This document shows positions 56,441 through 64,000 of a DNA stretch of 64,000 nt, one piece after another. The position numbers were made by a program, and so were the translations under genes. The stretch is from Haloarcula litorea (GTDB lineage: Archaea > Halobacteriota > Halobacteria > Halobacteriales > Haloarculaceae), in the NCBI RefSeq assembly GCF_029338195.1, contig NZ_CP119779.1, positions 992,001 to 1,056,000 of the forward strand, written 5' to 3'. The notes under the pieces were generated by a model. The model was not told where the DNA came from. It saw only the letters and a program-made list of their open reading frames with translations, and made no database searches. How positions within the stretch are numbered: the first letter of the stretch is position 1; each line of letters starts with the position of its first letter.

Positions 56441-57778
56441 ATGGCACGTGCCACGCGCGGAGCCGCCCTCGTCGCCGTCAGCCTCCTCCTGCTCGCCGGG
56501 ACGCTCGCCGTCGGCGCGGCGACCGCCCCCGAGCGCGGGATCGCCGACGACACCGCGACCAACGACACGCTCGTCGGCTCGCAGGGCGGCGGGCCGGGCT
56601 GGCACGAGCGGGGCAGCGTCTACCTCGTCCGGGGCGGCGAGGTCGCCTGGGCGGAGGGCAGCGCCGACAGCTACTTCGACGTGACTCGGCTGCCCAACGG
56701 CTCGGTGATGGCGGGGTTCATGCACTCGGGCTACGAGGCGGGGTGTGGCCCCTACGAGCCGCCCTGCACCAAGACCGGCTTCCGGATCATCGACCCCGAC
56801 GCCTCCGGCGGCCCGGCGGTCACCGGCGAGTACGCCTTCCCGGTCCGGACGGCCAAGAACAGCGAGACCCACGACGTGGAGCGGCTCCCCTCCGGCGAGT
56901 ACCTGCTCTCGGACATGGAGCACGAGCGGATCTTCACCGTCCGCGACGGGGAGATCACCTGGCAGTGGAACGCCTCCTCGTTCTACGACGCGCCGCCGGA
57001 CCCGACGGCGCGGGACTGGCTCCACATCAACGACGTGGACGCGCTCAACGACACTCACTACCTCGTCTCCGTGCGCAACGCGAACCAGCTGGTCGTCGTC
57101 GAGCGCGGCGCGGGCGTCGTCGAGGTGGTCAACGCGGACCGCGCGGCCGGGAACGACGACTCCTGCCGGAGCTCCACGCAGCTGCACGACTTCGACGGCG
57201 ACGGCGAGATCCGGTGTGGGAACCCCGAGGTGCTGGACCACCAGCACAACCCACAGTGGCTCGGCGACGGCGCGGTGCTTGTGGCCGACTCCGACAACGA
57301 CCGCGTGGTCGAACTCCACCGGGAAGACGGCCGCTGGACGCCCGCCTGGACCCTGGAGCGGGCCGGCGGCATCGAGATCCACTGGCCCCGGGACGCCGAC
57401 CGGCTGGACAACGGCAACACGCTGGTGACGGACACGCTGAACAAGCGCGTCTTCGAGGTGACGCCCAACGGCACCGTCGTCTGGAGCACCCGCACGCCGA
57501 GCGACTCGCCGATCCCCTACGAGGCCGAGCGGCTGCCGGAGGGCGAGCGGGTCGGGGCGGTCAAGTACGACGCGAGCGGGGAGCAGCAGCCGGGAGACAC
57601 CGACACCGGGACCGCGACGCCCTCGGGCGGCGTGCCGGGCCTGTCGCTGCTGCTGGTCGGGGTCAAGGCCGTCGCGCCGTGGCTCCCGTTCTGGTTCGGG
57701 GAGCCCCACCTCCTGCTGTCGCTGCTGTCGGGCGGCGGCGTGGTCGTCGGCGGCGTCGACTGGTACCGGGAGCGCTAG
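56441..57778 (+). CDS. Arylsulfotransferase-like exported beta-propeller protein
   Basis: The 445-residue protein has an N-terminal signal/anchor (VAVSLLLLAGTLAVGAA), a propeller domain of the arylsulfotransferase (ASST) type (HDVERLPSGEYLLSDM, WLHINDVDALNDTHYLVS, LDHQHNPQWLGDG, LVTDTLNKRVFEV), a Thr/Ser/Gly linker near residue 385 and one or two hydrophobic segments before the C-terminus. It would sit outside the cell, tethered at both ends. Whether the sulfotransfer His is functional cannot be judged by eye. A TATA-like GCTTTT (56408-56413) fits a leaderless start. Confidence 0.75.
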   Translation: MARATRGAALVAVSLLLLAGTLAVGAATAPERGIADDTATNDTLVGSQGGGPGWHERGSVYLVRGGEVAWAEGSADSYFDVTRLPNGSVMAGFMHSGYEAGCGPYEPPCTKTGFRIIDPDASGGPAVTGEYAFPVRTAKNSETHDVERLPSGEYLLSDMEHERIFTVRDGEITWQWNASSFYDAPPDPTARDWLHINDVDALNDTHYLVSVRNANQLVVVERGAGVVEVVNADRAAGNDDSCRSSTQLHDFDGDGEIRCGNPEVLDHQHNPQWLGDGAVLVADSDNDRVVELHREDGRWTPAWTLERAGGIEIHWPRDADRLDNGNTLVTDTLNKRVFEVTPNGTVVWSTRTPSDSPIPYEAERLPEGERVGAVKYDASGEQQPGDTDTGTATPSGGVPGLSLLLVGVKAVAPWLPFWFGEPHLLLSLLSGGGVVVGGVDWYRER

Positions 57779-58911
57779 AACGGCGTCCCGGAGCCGACGA
57801 GCCGCCGCATCTCCATCGCCGAGGAGAAGTCCTCGCGGGAGACGACGTGGACGCCGTCGGGTCCCTCGACCAGCGCGGCGCTGGCTCGGGATCCGCTCAG
57901 TGCCACGAGGGCGTCGAACGCGGGGGTGTCGGCCGACAGCCGCGGCAGGTCCGTCTCCATCAGGTCCGCGACGGTGTCGGCCTCGCGCTGGGCCTTCGAG
58001 AGTTCGCGGAAGTCGGCGACGGTGACGACCCCGACGGCCTCGCCGTCGCGGGTGACCGCGAACTCCGGCGAGCGGTCGGCGAACATCCGGTCGACCAGCT
58101 CCTCGACGCTGGCGTCGGCCTCGATGGACAGTTGAGTCGGACGGGCGACGTCGCCGACGGTGAGCCCCTCCAGCAGGTCCGACAGCGCCACCGTCCGGGA
58201 CTCGCCCGTGGCGGCGGCGTAGATGAACAGCGCGAGCAGGAGGAGGATCGGGCTAAAGGAGAGGACGCCGAAGACGGCAAACAGCAGCGCGAACAGCGTC
58301 CCGATGCGGGCGGCGATGCGGGTCGCACTGGCGTAGGGCCGCGAGCGGGCCAGCAGCGCCCGCAGGACGCGCCCGCCGTCCATCGGGAACGCCGGCAGCA
58401 TGTTGAACACCGCCAGCGTCACGTTCGTCACCGCCAGCCAGCCGACGACGAACAGCGCCACCGTCGCCGACGACGGGATGGCAAGCAGCGCGGCGTAACA
58501 GACGACGCCGACGAGGACGCTCGTGATCGGGCCGGCGACGGCGATCCAGAACTCCCGGTCCCACTCCCGGGGCATCTCCGTGAAACTCGCGAGGCCGCCG
58601 AGGATCCACAGCGTGATGGACTCGACTCTGAGGTCGTAGCGCATCCCGGCCCACGCGTGGCCCAGTTCGTGCAGGGCGACGCTGACGAACAGCCCGATCG
58701 CGGCCGCGCTCCCGACGAGCCACTCCGTCGGTCCCGCCTGCAGGCGCGCCAGGTCGAGCTCCGTGCCGGCGAGGCCGCCGACGATCCCGGCGTACAGCTC
58801 GATCTGCTGGCCGCTGCCGATGAGCCACGCCAGCACCGGGAGGAAGATCAGTAGGGAGACGTTGACCTTGATGGGGATGCCCCAGACGGTCGTGATACGG
58901 TAGTTTCGCAC
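57775..58911 (-). CDS. Site-2 protease (M50) with CBS domains
   Basis: The 378-residue membrane metalloprotease has HELGH in ALHELGHAWAG (zinc site) and PMDGGR (third zinc ligand Asp), with about six helices, followed by two CBS domains (about residues 250-370). It may cleave a membrane-bound regulator, with the CBS pair sensing adenylates. Start is GTG at 58911 (V-R-N-Y-R-I-T-T-V-W-G), the family N-terminus, with a TATA-like GCTTACCAA on the minus strand 25-31 nt away. Its stop overlaps the upstream convergent gene by 4 nt (CTAG). Confidence 0.92.
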   Translation of the reverse strand: MRNYRITTVWGIPIKVNVSLLIFLPVLAWLIGSGQQIELYAGIVGGLAGTELDLARLQAGPTEWLVGSAAAIGLFVSVALHELGHAWAGMRYDLRVESITLWILGGLASFTEMPREWDREFWIAVAGPITSVLVGVVCYAALLAIPSSATVALFVVGWLAVTNVTLAVFNMLPAFPMDGGRVLRALLARSRPYASATRIAARIGTLFALLFAVFGVLSFSPILLLLALFIYAAATGESRTVALSDLLEGLTVGDVARPTQLSIEADASVEELVDRMFADRSPEFAVTRDGEAVGVVTVADFRELSKAQREADTVADLMETDLPRLSADTPAFDALVALSGSRASAALVEGPDGVHVVSREDFSSAMEMRRLVGSGTPF

Positions 58912-58989
58912 GCCGGAGAGACGACCGGCCGATTGGTAAGCGCTTCGCCGAGACCAAAGAGTCAGGCCGGCGGCCGCCCGAGGGCCGAT

Positions 58990-59640
58990 ATGGTCGACTG
59001 GGGCGTGTATCTGGTGACCGGCGAGTCGCTGTCGGCGGGCCGGACCACCCGCGAGGTGGTCGAGCGGGCCGTCGCCGGCGGCGTCGGCGTCGTGCAGTTG
59101 CGGGAGAAAGACCGGTCGGTGCGGGAGCGCTACGAGATGGGGCAGGCGCTCCGCGATCTGACCCGCGAGGCCGGCGTGGCGTTCGTCGTCAACGACCGCG
59201 TGGACCTCGCGCGGGCGCTCGACGCCGACGGGGTCCACCTCGGCGACGACGACCTGCCGGTCCCGGTCGCGCGGGACCTGCTGGGCGCGGACGCGATCGT
59301 CGGCCGGTCCGTCTCGACGGTCGCCGACGCCGAGGCCGCCGAGAGGGGCGGCGCGGACTACCTCGGCGTCGGTGCCGTCTACGCCACCGGCTCGAAGGAA
59401 GACATCCCCGAGGACGAGCAGGGCATCGGCCCAGAGTGCGTGGCCGCCATCGCCGACGCCGTCTCGATCCCGGTCGTCGGGATCGGTGGGATCACCCCCG
59501 AGAACGCCGCGGCGGTGACCGCCGCGGGTGCCGACGGCGTCGCGGTCATCACGGCCATCACGGCCGCCGACGACCCCGAGGCCGCGGCGCGAGCGCTCGG
59601 TGAGGCCGTCGAGCGGGGCAAGGGCGACCGCGACGGGTGA
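58990..59640 (+). CDS. thiE: Thiamine-phosphate synthase
   Basis: The 216-residue TIM-barrel enzyme joins the thiazole and pyrimidine phosphates to form thiamine phosphate. The diagnostic motifs are VQLREKD, NDRVDLARALDADGVHLG, GRSVSTV, LGVGAVYATGSK, and GIGGITPENAA near the C-terminus. Start ATG at 58990 fits the family; a longer frame is basic and not homologous. It is divergent from the protease gene. Confidence 0.95.
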   Translation: MVDWGVYLVTGESLSAGRTTREVVERAVAGGVGVVQLREKDRSVRERYEMGQALRDLTREAGVAFVVNDRVDLARALDADGVHLGDDDLPVPVARDLLGADAIVGRSVSTVADAEAAERGGADYLGVGAVYATGSKEDIPEDEQGIGPECVAAIADAVSIPVVGIGGITPENAAAVTAAGADGVAVITAITAADDPEAAARALGEAVERGKGDRDG

Positions 59641-59645
59641 CCGGA

Positions 59646-59894
59646 TCAGTCCGTGAGCTTCCGCCGGAGCCGGCGCTCGTCGACGCGGTACTTGAACGCC
59701 GGCGACCCGTCCAGCAGGACGTACGGGACCCGCTCGCCGTACGCCTCCCGCAGTTCCGGGTCGGCGTCCACGTCGACCAGCGAGAGGTCGACGGCGACCC
59801 CCTCCTCGTCGGCGACCCGCTCGATGGTGTCGACGGCCTCCGAACAGAGGTGGCAGTCCTCGCGCGTGTAGACGGTGACCGAGACGTCGCTCAT
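59646..59894 (-). CDS. Glutaredoxin-like thiol-disulfide protein
   Basis: The 82-residue thioredoxin-fold protein has the CHLC redox motif in VYTREDCHLCSEAV, a cis-Pro in RVPYVLLDG and a Lys/Arg-rich C-terminal tail. It belongs to the short DUF836/glutaredoxin group that reduces disulfides or mixed thiols. It lies 5 nt after the end of thiE on the opposite strand. Confidence 0.88.
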   Translation of the reverse strand: MSDVSVTVYTREDCHLCSEAVDTIERVADEEGVAVDLSLVDVDADPELREAYGERVPYVLLDGSPAFKYRVDERRLRRKLTD

Positions 59895-60000
59895 CGGCGG
59901 CGGTTGGCGCGCCAGCGGCAAGTGCCTCTCGCTCGCGGCCCGGCGAGCGAGACCGGCCGGGGGCGAGAGGTTTCTACGTGTCCAGTCCCAACGGGGCGGT

Positions 60001-60960
60001 ATGTCAGGCTGGACCGCGGCCGATCTGCCGTCGCTCGCCGGCGAGACCGTCGTCGTGACCGGAGCCAACAGCGGCGTCGGCTTCGAGGGGTCGAAGGCGC
60101 TGGCCGACGCGGGCGCGACGGTGGTGATGGCCTGCCGGAGCGTCGACCGCGGGCAGCGGGCGGCCTCGGAGATCCGGGCGTCGGTCGCCGACGCCGACCT
60201 CGACGTCCGCGAGTGCGATCTCGCCGACCTCGACAGCGTCGCGGCCTTCGCCGAGGGAGTGAGAGACGACTACGACGGCGTCGACGTCCTCTGTAACAAC
60301 GCCGGCGTGATGGCGGTCCCCCGGAGCGAGACCGCCGAGGGGTTCGAGACGCAGTTCGGCGTGAACCACCTCGGCCACTTCGCGCTGACCGGGCGACTGC
60401 TGCCGGCCCTGCGGGCCAGTGACGGCGAGGCCCGCGTGGTCACGCAGTCCTCGGGCGTCCACGAGCAGGGCGAGGTGGACTTCGACGACCTCCAGTCCGA
60501 GCGGTCCTACGGCAAGTGGGACGCCTACGCCCAGAGCAAGCTCGCGAACCTCCTGTTCGCCTTCGAGCTCCAACGGCGGTGCGACGACCACGGGCTCGGC
60601 GTCGTCAGCGTCGGCTGTCACCCCGGCTACGCCGACACGGACCTCCAGTTCCGCGGCCCCCGCGAGTCGGGGTCGACCGTGCGGCTCGCGGCGATGAAGG
60701 TCGCCAACGCCGTCCTCGCCCAGTCCGCCACGCAGGGGGCGCTGCCGATGCTGTACGCGGCGACGGCCGACGGCCTCGGCGGGGAGTACGTCGGCCCCGG
60801 CGGCCTCCTGAACATGCGTGGGGCTCCCGAGATCCAGCAGCCCAGCGCCGCCGCCCGCGACGAGGCCGTCGCCGAACGGCTCTGGACCGTCTCCGAGGAG
60901 GTGACGGGCGTCAGTTACGCCTTCGCCGACGGGGCGGAGCCGGCGGCGACCGAGGGGTGA
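60001..60960 (+). CDS. Short-chain dehydrogenase, oxidoreductase of unknown substrate
   Basis: The 319-residue SDR resembles the retinol dehydrogenase/WWOX-like subgroup: TGANSGVGFEGSKAL at the nucleotide site, NNAGVMAVP, a catalytic Ser in QSSGVHEQG and YAQSK as the Tyr-Lys pair. The long C-terminal extension ends in a Glu/Ala-rich tail. ATG at 60001 is the family start. Substrate unknown. Confidence 0.9.
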   Translation: MSGWTAADLPSLAGETVVVTGANSGVGFEGSKALADAGATVVMACRSVDRGQRAASEIRASVADADLDVRECDLADLDSVAAFAEGVRDDYDGVDVLCNNAGVMAVPRSETAEGFETQFGVNHLGHFALTGRLLPALRASDGEARVVTQSSGVHEQGEVDFDDLQSERSYGKWDAYAQSKLANLLFAFELQRRCDDHGLGVVSVGCHPGYADTDLQFRGPRESGSTVRLAAMKVANAVLAQSATQGALPMLYAATADGLGGEYVGPGGLLNMRGAPEIQQPSAAARDEAVAERLWTVSEEVTGVSYAFADGAEPAATEG

Positions 60961-61018
60961 GGCGGCGAGGGGTGCGGGCGACGGTGTGCTTTTGAGCGCG
61001 CGACCGTACAGGTAGGGT

Positions 61019-61807
61019 ATGGACGGCACGCTCGATCACACGATGCTCCGGGTCGCGGACCTGGAGGGGTCGCTCGACTGGTACCAGACGCACCTCGACT
61101 ACGAGGAGAAGGACCGCCACGAGGGGGACGGCTTCACCATCGTCTACCTCGGCCCCGAGGAGATGCACGAGGAGGGCGCGATGCTGGAGCTGACCCACAA
61201 CGAGGGCGAGACCCCCGAGGTCGGCGACGCCTGGGGCCACATCGCGGTCCGGGTCCCCGAGGGCGAACTGGAGGCCCACTACGAGCAGCTGATGGACGAG
61301 GGCGTCGAGGACTACCGCGACCCCGAGTCCTGTGGCGGCCGCTACGCGTTCGTGAAAGACCCCGACGGCCACGAGGTCGAGATCGTCCAGCGCGACCAGG
61401 GCGCGACGTGGTCGCTGGACCACACGATGATCCGCGTCGAGGACGCCGACCGGGCGCTTGGCTTCTGGACCAGGAAGTTCGACTACCAGGAGGTCGGCCG
61501 CTGGGAGTCCGACACCTTCGCGAACTACTTCGTCGAGCCCGAAGACGCCGCCGACGAGGCGATGTCCGTCGAGCTCACCTACAACTACGACGGCCGGAGC
61601 TACGACATGGGCGACGCCTGGGGCCACCTCTGTGTCCGGCTGGACGACCTCCAGGACGACTGGGACCTGCTGCTGAAACGCGAGGCCGAGGACTACCGCG
61701 ACCCCGAGTCCTGTGACGACATGTACGCCTTCACCAAGGACCACGACGGCCACGAGATCGAGCTGCTGGAGCGGGACCCCGACGCCGACTCGCTGTTCCC
61801 GTTCTGA
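61019..61807 (+). CDS. Two-domain VOC/glyoxalase-fold protein
   Basis: The 262-residue protein consists of two repeats of the glyoxalase/VOC unit: the first at about 4-127 and the second at about 136-260. Each has LDHTMxRV, then GDAWGH followed by the GHEVEI or GHEIEL metal-binding end (His, Glu, His, Glu pattern). The repeats are about equal in length, pointing to gene fusion. Such proteins are lactoylglutathione lyase-like, or fosfomycin/extradiol type; substrate not clear. A TATA-like GCTTTT (60989-60994) fits a leaderless start. Confidence 0.88.
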   Translation: MDGTLDHTMLRVADLEGSLDWYQTHLDYEEKDRHEGDGFTIVYLGPEEMHEEGAMLELTHNEGETPEVGDAWGHIAVRVPEGELEAHYEQLMDEGVEDYRDPESCGGRYAFVKDPDGHEVEIVQRDQGATWSLDHTMIRVEDADRALGFWTRKFDYQEVGRWESDTFANYFVEPEDAADEAMSVELTYNYDGRSYDMGDAWGHLCVRLDDLQDDWDLLLKREAEDYRDPESCDDMYAFTKDHDGHEIELLERDPDADSLFPF

Positions 61808-61899
61808 CCGACCGAGGGTCGTGGTAAGCGCCGCCATCTGGTCGACGTTCCGACCCGATGGCAACAGTTTTTCAACGAGCGAACGAGAACCCCGGCCCG

Positions 61900-62982
61900 A
61901 TGCAAACCGTCGAAATCGTCGTCAGGCTGCTGGCTGGGGTCGGGCTCATCCTCGCCAACGGCTTCTTCGTCGCCATCGAGTTCGCGCTGACGCGGGCCCG
62001 TCAGTTCACCGAAGACGAGTTCGTCGACGGGAGCGCCGCCCTCGAACGCGCCTGGGAGATGACCAACAACCTCGAGATCTACCTCACCACCTGCCAGGTC
62101 GGGATCACCGCCTCCTCGATCGCGGTCGGGATCGTCGCCGAGCCGGCGCTGGCGGCCATCTTCGAGCCGCTCTTTGCCAACACGACGCTGGCGTCGGTGG
62201 GTGCAGGTGCCGTCATCGCCTTCCTCATCATCAACCTCGTCCACCTCACCCACGGGGAGCAGACGCCGACCTACCTCGGCGTCGAGCGCTCCCGGATGGT
62301 CTGCCGGTACGGTGCAGCGCCGCTGTACTGGTTCAACTACCTCATCTCGCCGCTCATCACGCTGGGCGACGCCGTCGCCAAGTGGACGCTGCGGCTGTTC
62401 GGCATCGAGATGACCGGCGCGTGGCTGGAGACCGAGGAAGACGTCATCGAGTCCCGCGCAGACCTCCGGAACAAGCTCGGCTCCGTGCTCGAACAGGGGG
62501 ACCTCCCCGAGGAGCGCCGCGAGGAGGTGCTGTCGGCGCTGCAGGTCGGCGAGCGGTCGGTCCGCGAGATCATGCTCCCGCGGGAGGAGATCGTCGCGCT
62601 GTCGACGGCCGACGACGAGGCGACCAACGCCCGGCGGGTCGCCGAGACGCCCCACACCCGCTACCCGCTGATCGGCGAGAGCTTCGACGAGTTCCTGGGC
62701 ATCGTCTACGTCCCCGCGCTGGTCCGGGAACACGGCGACACCGGGTTCGAGGGGAACCTCCTCGAGGACGTCGACCTCCAAGCCGTCGCGGCCCCGCCGA
62801 TGACCGTCTCGCCCGACACCGACGTCAGCGACCTCATCGACCAGTTCCAGGTCGAGCGCCAGGAGCTCGCGCTGGTCGTCGAGGACGGCGACGTGATCGG
62901 GCTGGTCACGGTCACTGACGCTCTCGAAGAGGTCGTCGGGGACATTCAGGACCCCGAGGACCTGCAGGCCGGCGTGGAGTGA
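61900..62982 (+). CDS. CNNM/CBS-pair membrane protein (hemolysin C family)
   Basis: The 360-residue protein has a CNNM (DUF21) membrane domain with about three or four helices in residues 1-190, including EFALTRARQF and TCQVGITASSIAVG, followed by a CBS pair (about 205-345). It ends soon after the CBS pair and has no CorC_HlyC domain. A Mg2+/cation transport or sensing role fits the family. The ATG at 61900 is chosen because GTTTTTCA (61867-61874) lies at leaderless spacing; an ATG 14 codons earlier is the alternative. Confidence 0.88.
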   Translation: MQTVEIVVRLLAGVGLILANGFFVAIEFALTRARQFTEDEFVDGSAALERAWEMTNNLEIYLTTCQVGITASSIAVGIVAEPALAAIFEPLFANTTLASVGAGAVIAFLIINLVHLTHGEQTPTYLGVERSRMVCRYGAAPLYWFNYLISPLITLGDAVAKWTLRLFGIEMTGAWLETEEDVIESRADLRNKLGSVLEQGDLPEERREEVLSALQVGERSVREIMLPREEIVALSTADDEATNARRVAETPHTRYPLIGESFDEFLGIVYVPALVREHGDTGFEGNLLEDVDLQAVAAPPMTVSPDTDVSDLIDQFQVERQELALVVEDGDVIGLVTVTDALEEVVGDIQDPEDLQAGVE

Positions 62983-63040
62983 CGCGACCCGGAGAGGTCG
63001 CCGTGCCCTCGCAGCCGACGCGTCGCCGCGGCGGCCCCGC

Positions 63041-63343
63041 TCACCGCGGCGGCGTGTAGACGTTCAGCGTCGCCAGCGGCTCGCCCCCGTCGTTCTCGAC
63101 CGCGTGGCGTTCCCCTGCGTCGATGCGCAACAGATCGCCGGCCGCGACCCGCTGGTCGTCGCCGTCGACGGTGACGACGCCGCGCCCGGCGACGACGAAC
63201 AGCCACTGGTCGCTGTCGGCGTGGTAGTTCTCCGGACCGCCGACGGTCCGGCCCGGTTCGACGGTCATCTCGGCGACCTGTGCCTCGTCGGTCTCCATCA
63301 CGACCTCGAAGTAGCGGTCGAAGTCGAGGTGCGCGCGTTCCAT
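63041..63343 (-). CDS. Cupin domain protein
   Basis: The 100-residue single-domain cupin has metal ligands in ENYHADSDQWLF (His) and AGERHAVENDG (His). It belongs to the small beta-barrel metalloproteins found in many haloarchaea. ATG at 63343 fits the family (MERAHLDFDRYFEVV); longer frames are basic. It diverges from the HhH-like gene. Function unknown. Confidence 0.87.
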   Translation of the reverse strand: MERAHLDFDRYFEVVMETDEAQVAEMTVEPGRTVGGPENYHADSDQWLFVVAGRGVVTVDGDDQRVAAGDLLRIDAGERHAVENDGGEPLATLNVYTPPR

Positions 63344-63424
63344 AGCGGCCGTTCGGGCGGGCGGACCCTGTTCGTTGCGGGCCGAACCGGTAACGCTCAA
63401 CAGCCGTCGGCCCGACGCGTCGGT

Positions 63425-63955
63425 ATGGACCGCACCGCGCTCGTCGAGCGGTCGCTGGCGGAGTACGAGGCGACGCAGGGACTGGACCCCGACTGGCTGG
63501 ACGAGGTGGGCGCGACCTACCGCGAACAGGGGTATCTCACGCGCGAGCAGCTGTACGACCTCGCCTACGCGAGTTCGACCCGCAGCGCCCACCACGTCGA
63601 GACCAACCCCGAGGCTCGCTGTCGGGAGGTCACCCGGAACGTCCGACGCGTCGACGGCGACTTCTCGCAGATACAGTTACTCTCCGGCCTCAGCGGCTTC
63701 AAGGCCCCGACGGCGTCGGCGGTGCTGACCGCGCTCGACCCGGATCGCCACGCCGTCGTCGACACGCGAGTGTGGGCGTCGCTGGACCGGCTGGGCTATC
63801 TGGAGGGCCGCAAGGAGTCGTTCGACGCCGCCGACTACGTGACGATGATCGAGTCGATCCGCGACATCGCGGCCGAGACAGGTCACGCCGCCGACGAGGT
63901 GGGGTACGCGCTGTTCGCCTACGACGTGGCCGAGCGCGAGGGGACCCTCCACTGA
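63425..63955 (+). CDS. HhH-like helical protein, possible DNA-binding or glycosylase relative
   Basis: I do not recognise this 176-residue acidic, helical protein with certainty. LLSGLSGFKAPTASAVLTAL, then DPDRHAVVDTRVWASL, resembles the helix-hairpin-helix plus Asp region of HhH-GPD DNA glycosylases (the Asp of VVDTR would be catalytic). No Cys cluster for an Fe-S site is present. The protein may be a glycosylase relative or only share this fold. ATG at 63425 is the homologous-looking start. The last 45 nt of the window hold no further gene. Confidence 0.55.
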   Translation: MDRTALVERSLAEYEATQGLDPDWLDEVGATYREQGYLTREQLYDLAYASSTRSAHHVETNPEARCREVTRNVRRVDGDFSQIQLLSGLSGFKAPTASAVLTALDPDRHAVVDTRVWASLDRLGYLEGRKESFDAADYVTMIESIRDIAAETGHAADEVGYALFAYDVAEREGTLH

Positions 63956-64000
63956 GCGGGACCGAGTCACACGGCCGCAGGACGTCCGTCTGACGAGAGT

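Overview
The window is a piece of a haloarchaeal (class Halobacteria) genome. Supporting signs are the very high GC, strongly acidic proteins, TATA-type promoters that often lie 25-30 nt before a leaderless start, and archaeal families such as RdfA, the archaea-specific SMC-related protein and a FolC-FolP fusion. Genes sit on both strands and are tightly packed, with several pairs overlapping by 4 nt.

Positions 1-39468 read as one metabolic district for methylated amines and one-carbon units. It holds three FAD dehydrogenases fused to an aminomethyltransferase (dimethylglycine/sarcosine dehydrogenase type; the first is cut by the window edge), two BCCT transporters for betaine-like solutes, EtfB and EtfA, and a membrane Fe-S oxidoreductase that probably passes ETF electrons to menaquinone. 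The folate side has FchA-like cyclodeaminase/cyclohydrolase, FolD, formate-tetrahydrofolate ligase, FolC-FolP and PabA/PabB. Fates of glycine and serine are covered by serine/threonine ammonia-lyase, RidA and serine acetyltransferase. A five-gene formate dehydrogenase operon (32074-39468) would finish the oxidation: methyl group to methylene-THF to formyl-THF to formate plus ATP to CO2. UspA, a K+ channel, an alanyl-tRNA editing protein, an EamA protein and several tiny zinc-ribbon proteins are interspersed.

Positions 39469-44157 hold a 53-residue gene with an operator-like inverted repeat, the convergent SMC-related/RdfA pair linked to haloarchaeal cell shape, and an alpha/beta hydrolase. 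Positions 44158-48324 hold nrdR-nrdA-nrdB, a class Ic ribonucleotide reductase by its residues, with palindromes in its control region and visibly lower GC than its neighbours.

Positions 48325-64000 are mostly housekeeping or accessory genes: two SDR enzymes, a large receptor-like protein (Tat signal, beta-propeller, about seven membrane helices, second propeller, pseudokinase), a KhtTU-like cation/proton antiporter pair, a ZIP transporter, an arylsulfotransferase-like protein, a site-2 protease, ThiE, a glutaredoxin-like protein, a glyoxalase-fold protein, a CNNM/CBS membrane protein, a cupin and an HhH-like protein. I saw no tRNA, rRNA, CRISPR array or insertion sequence.
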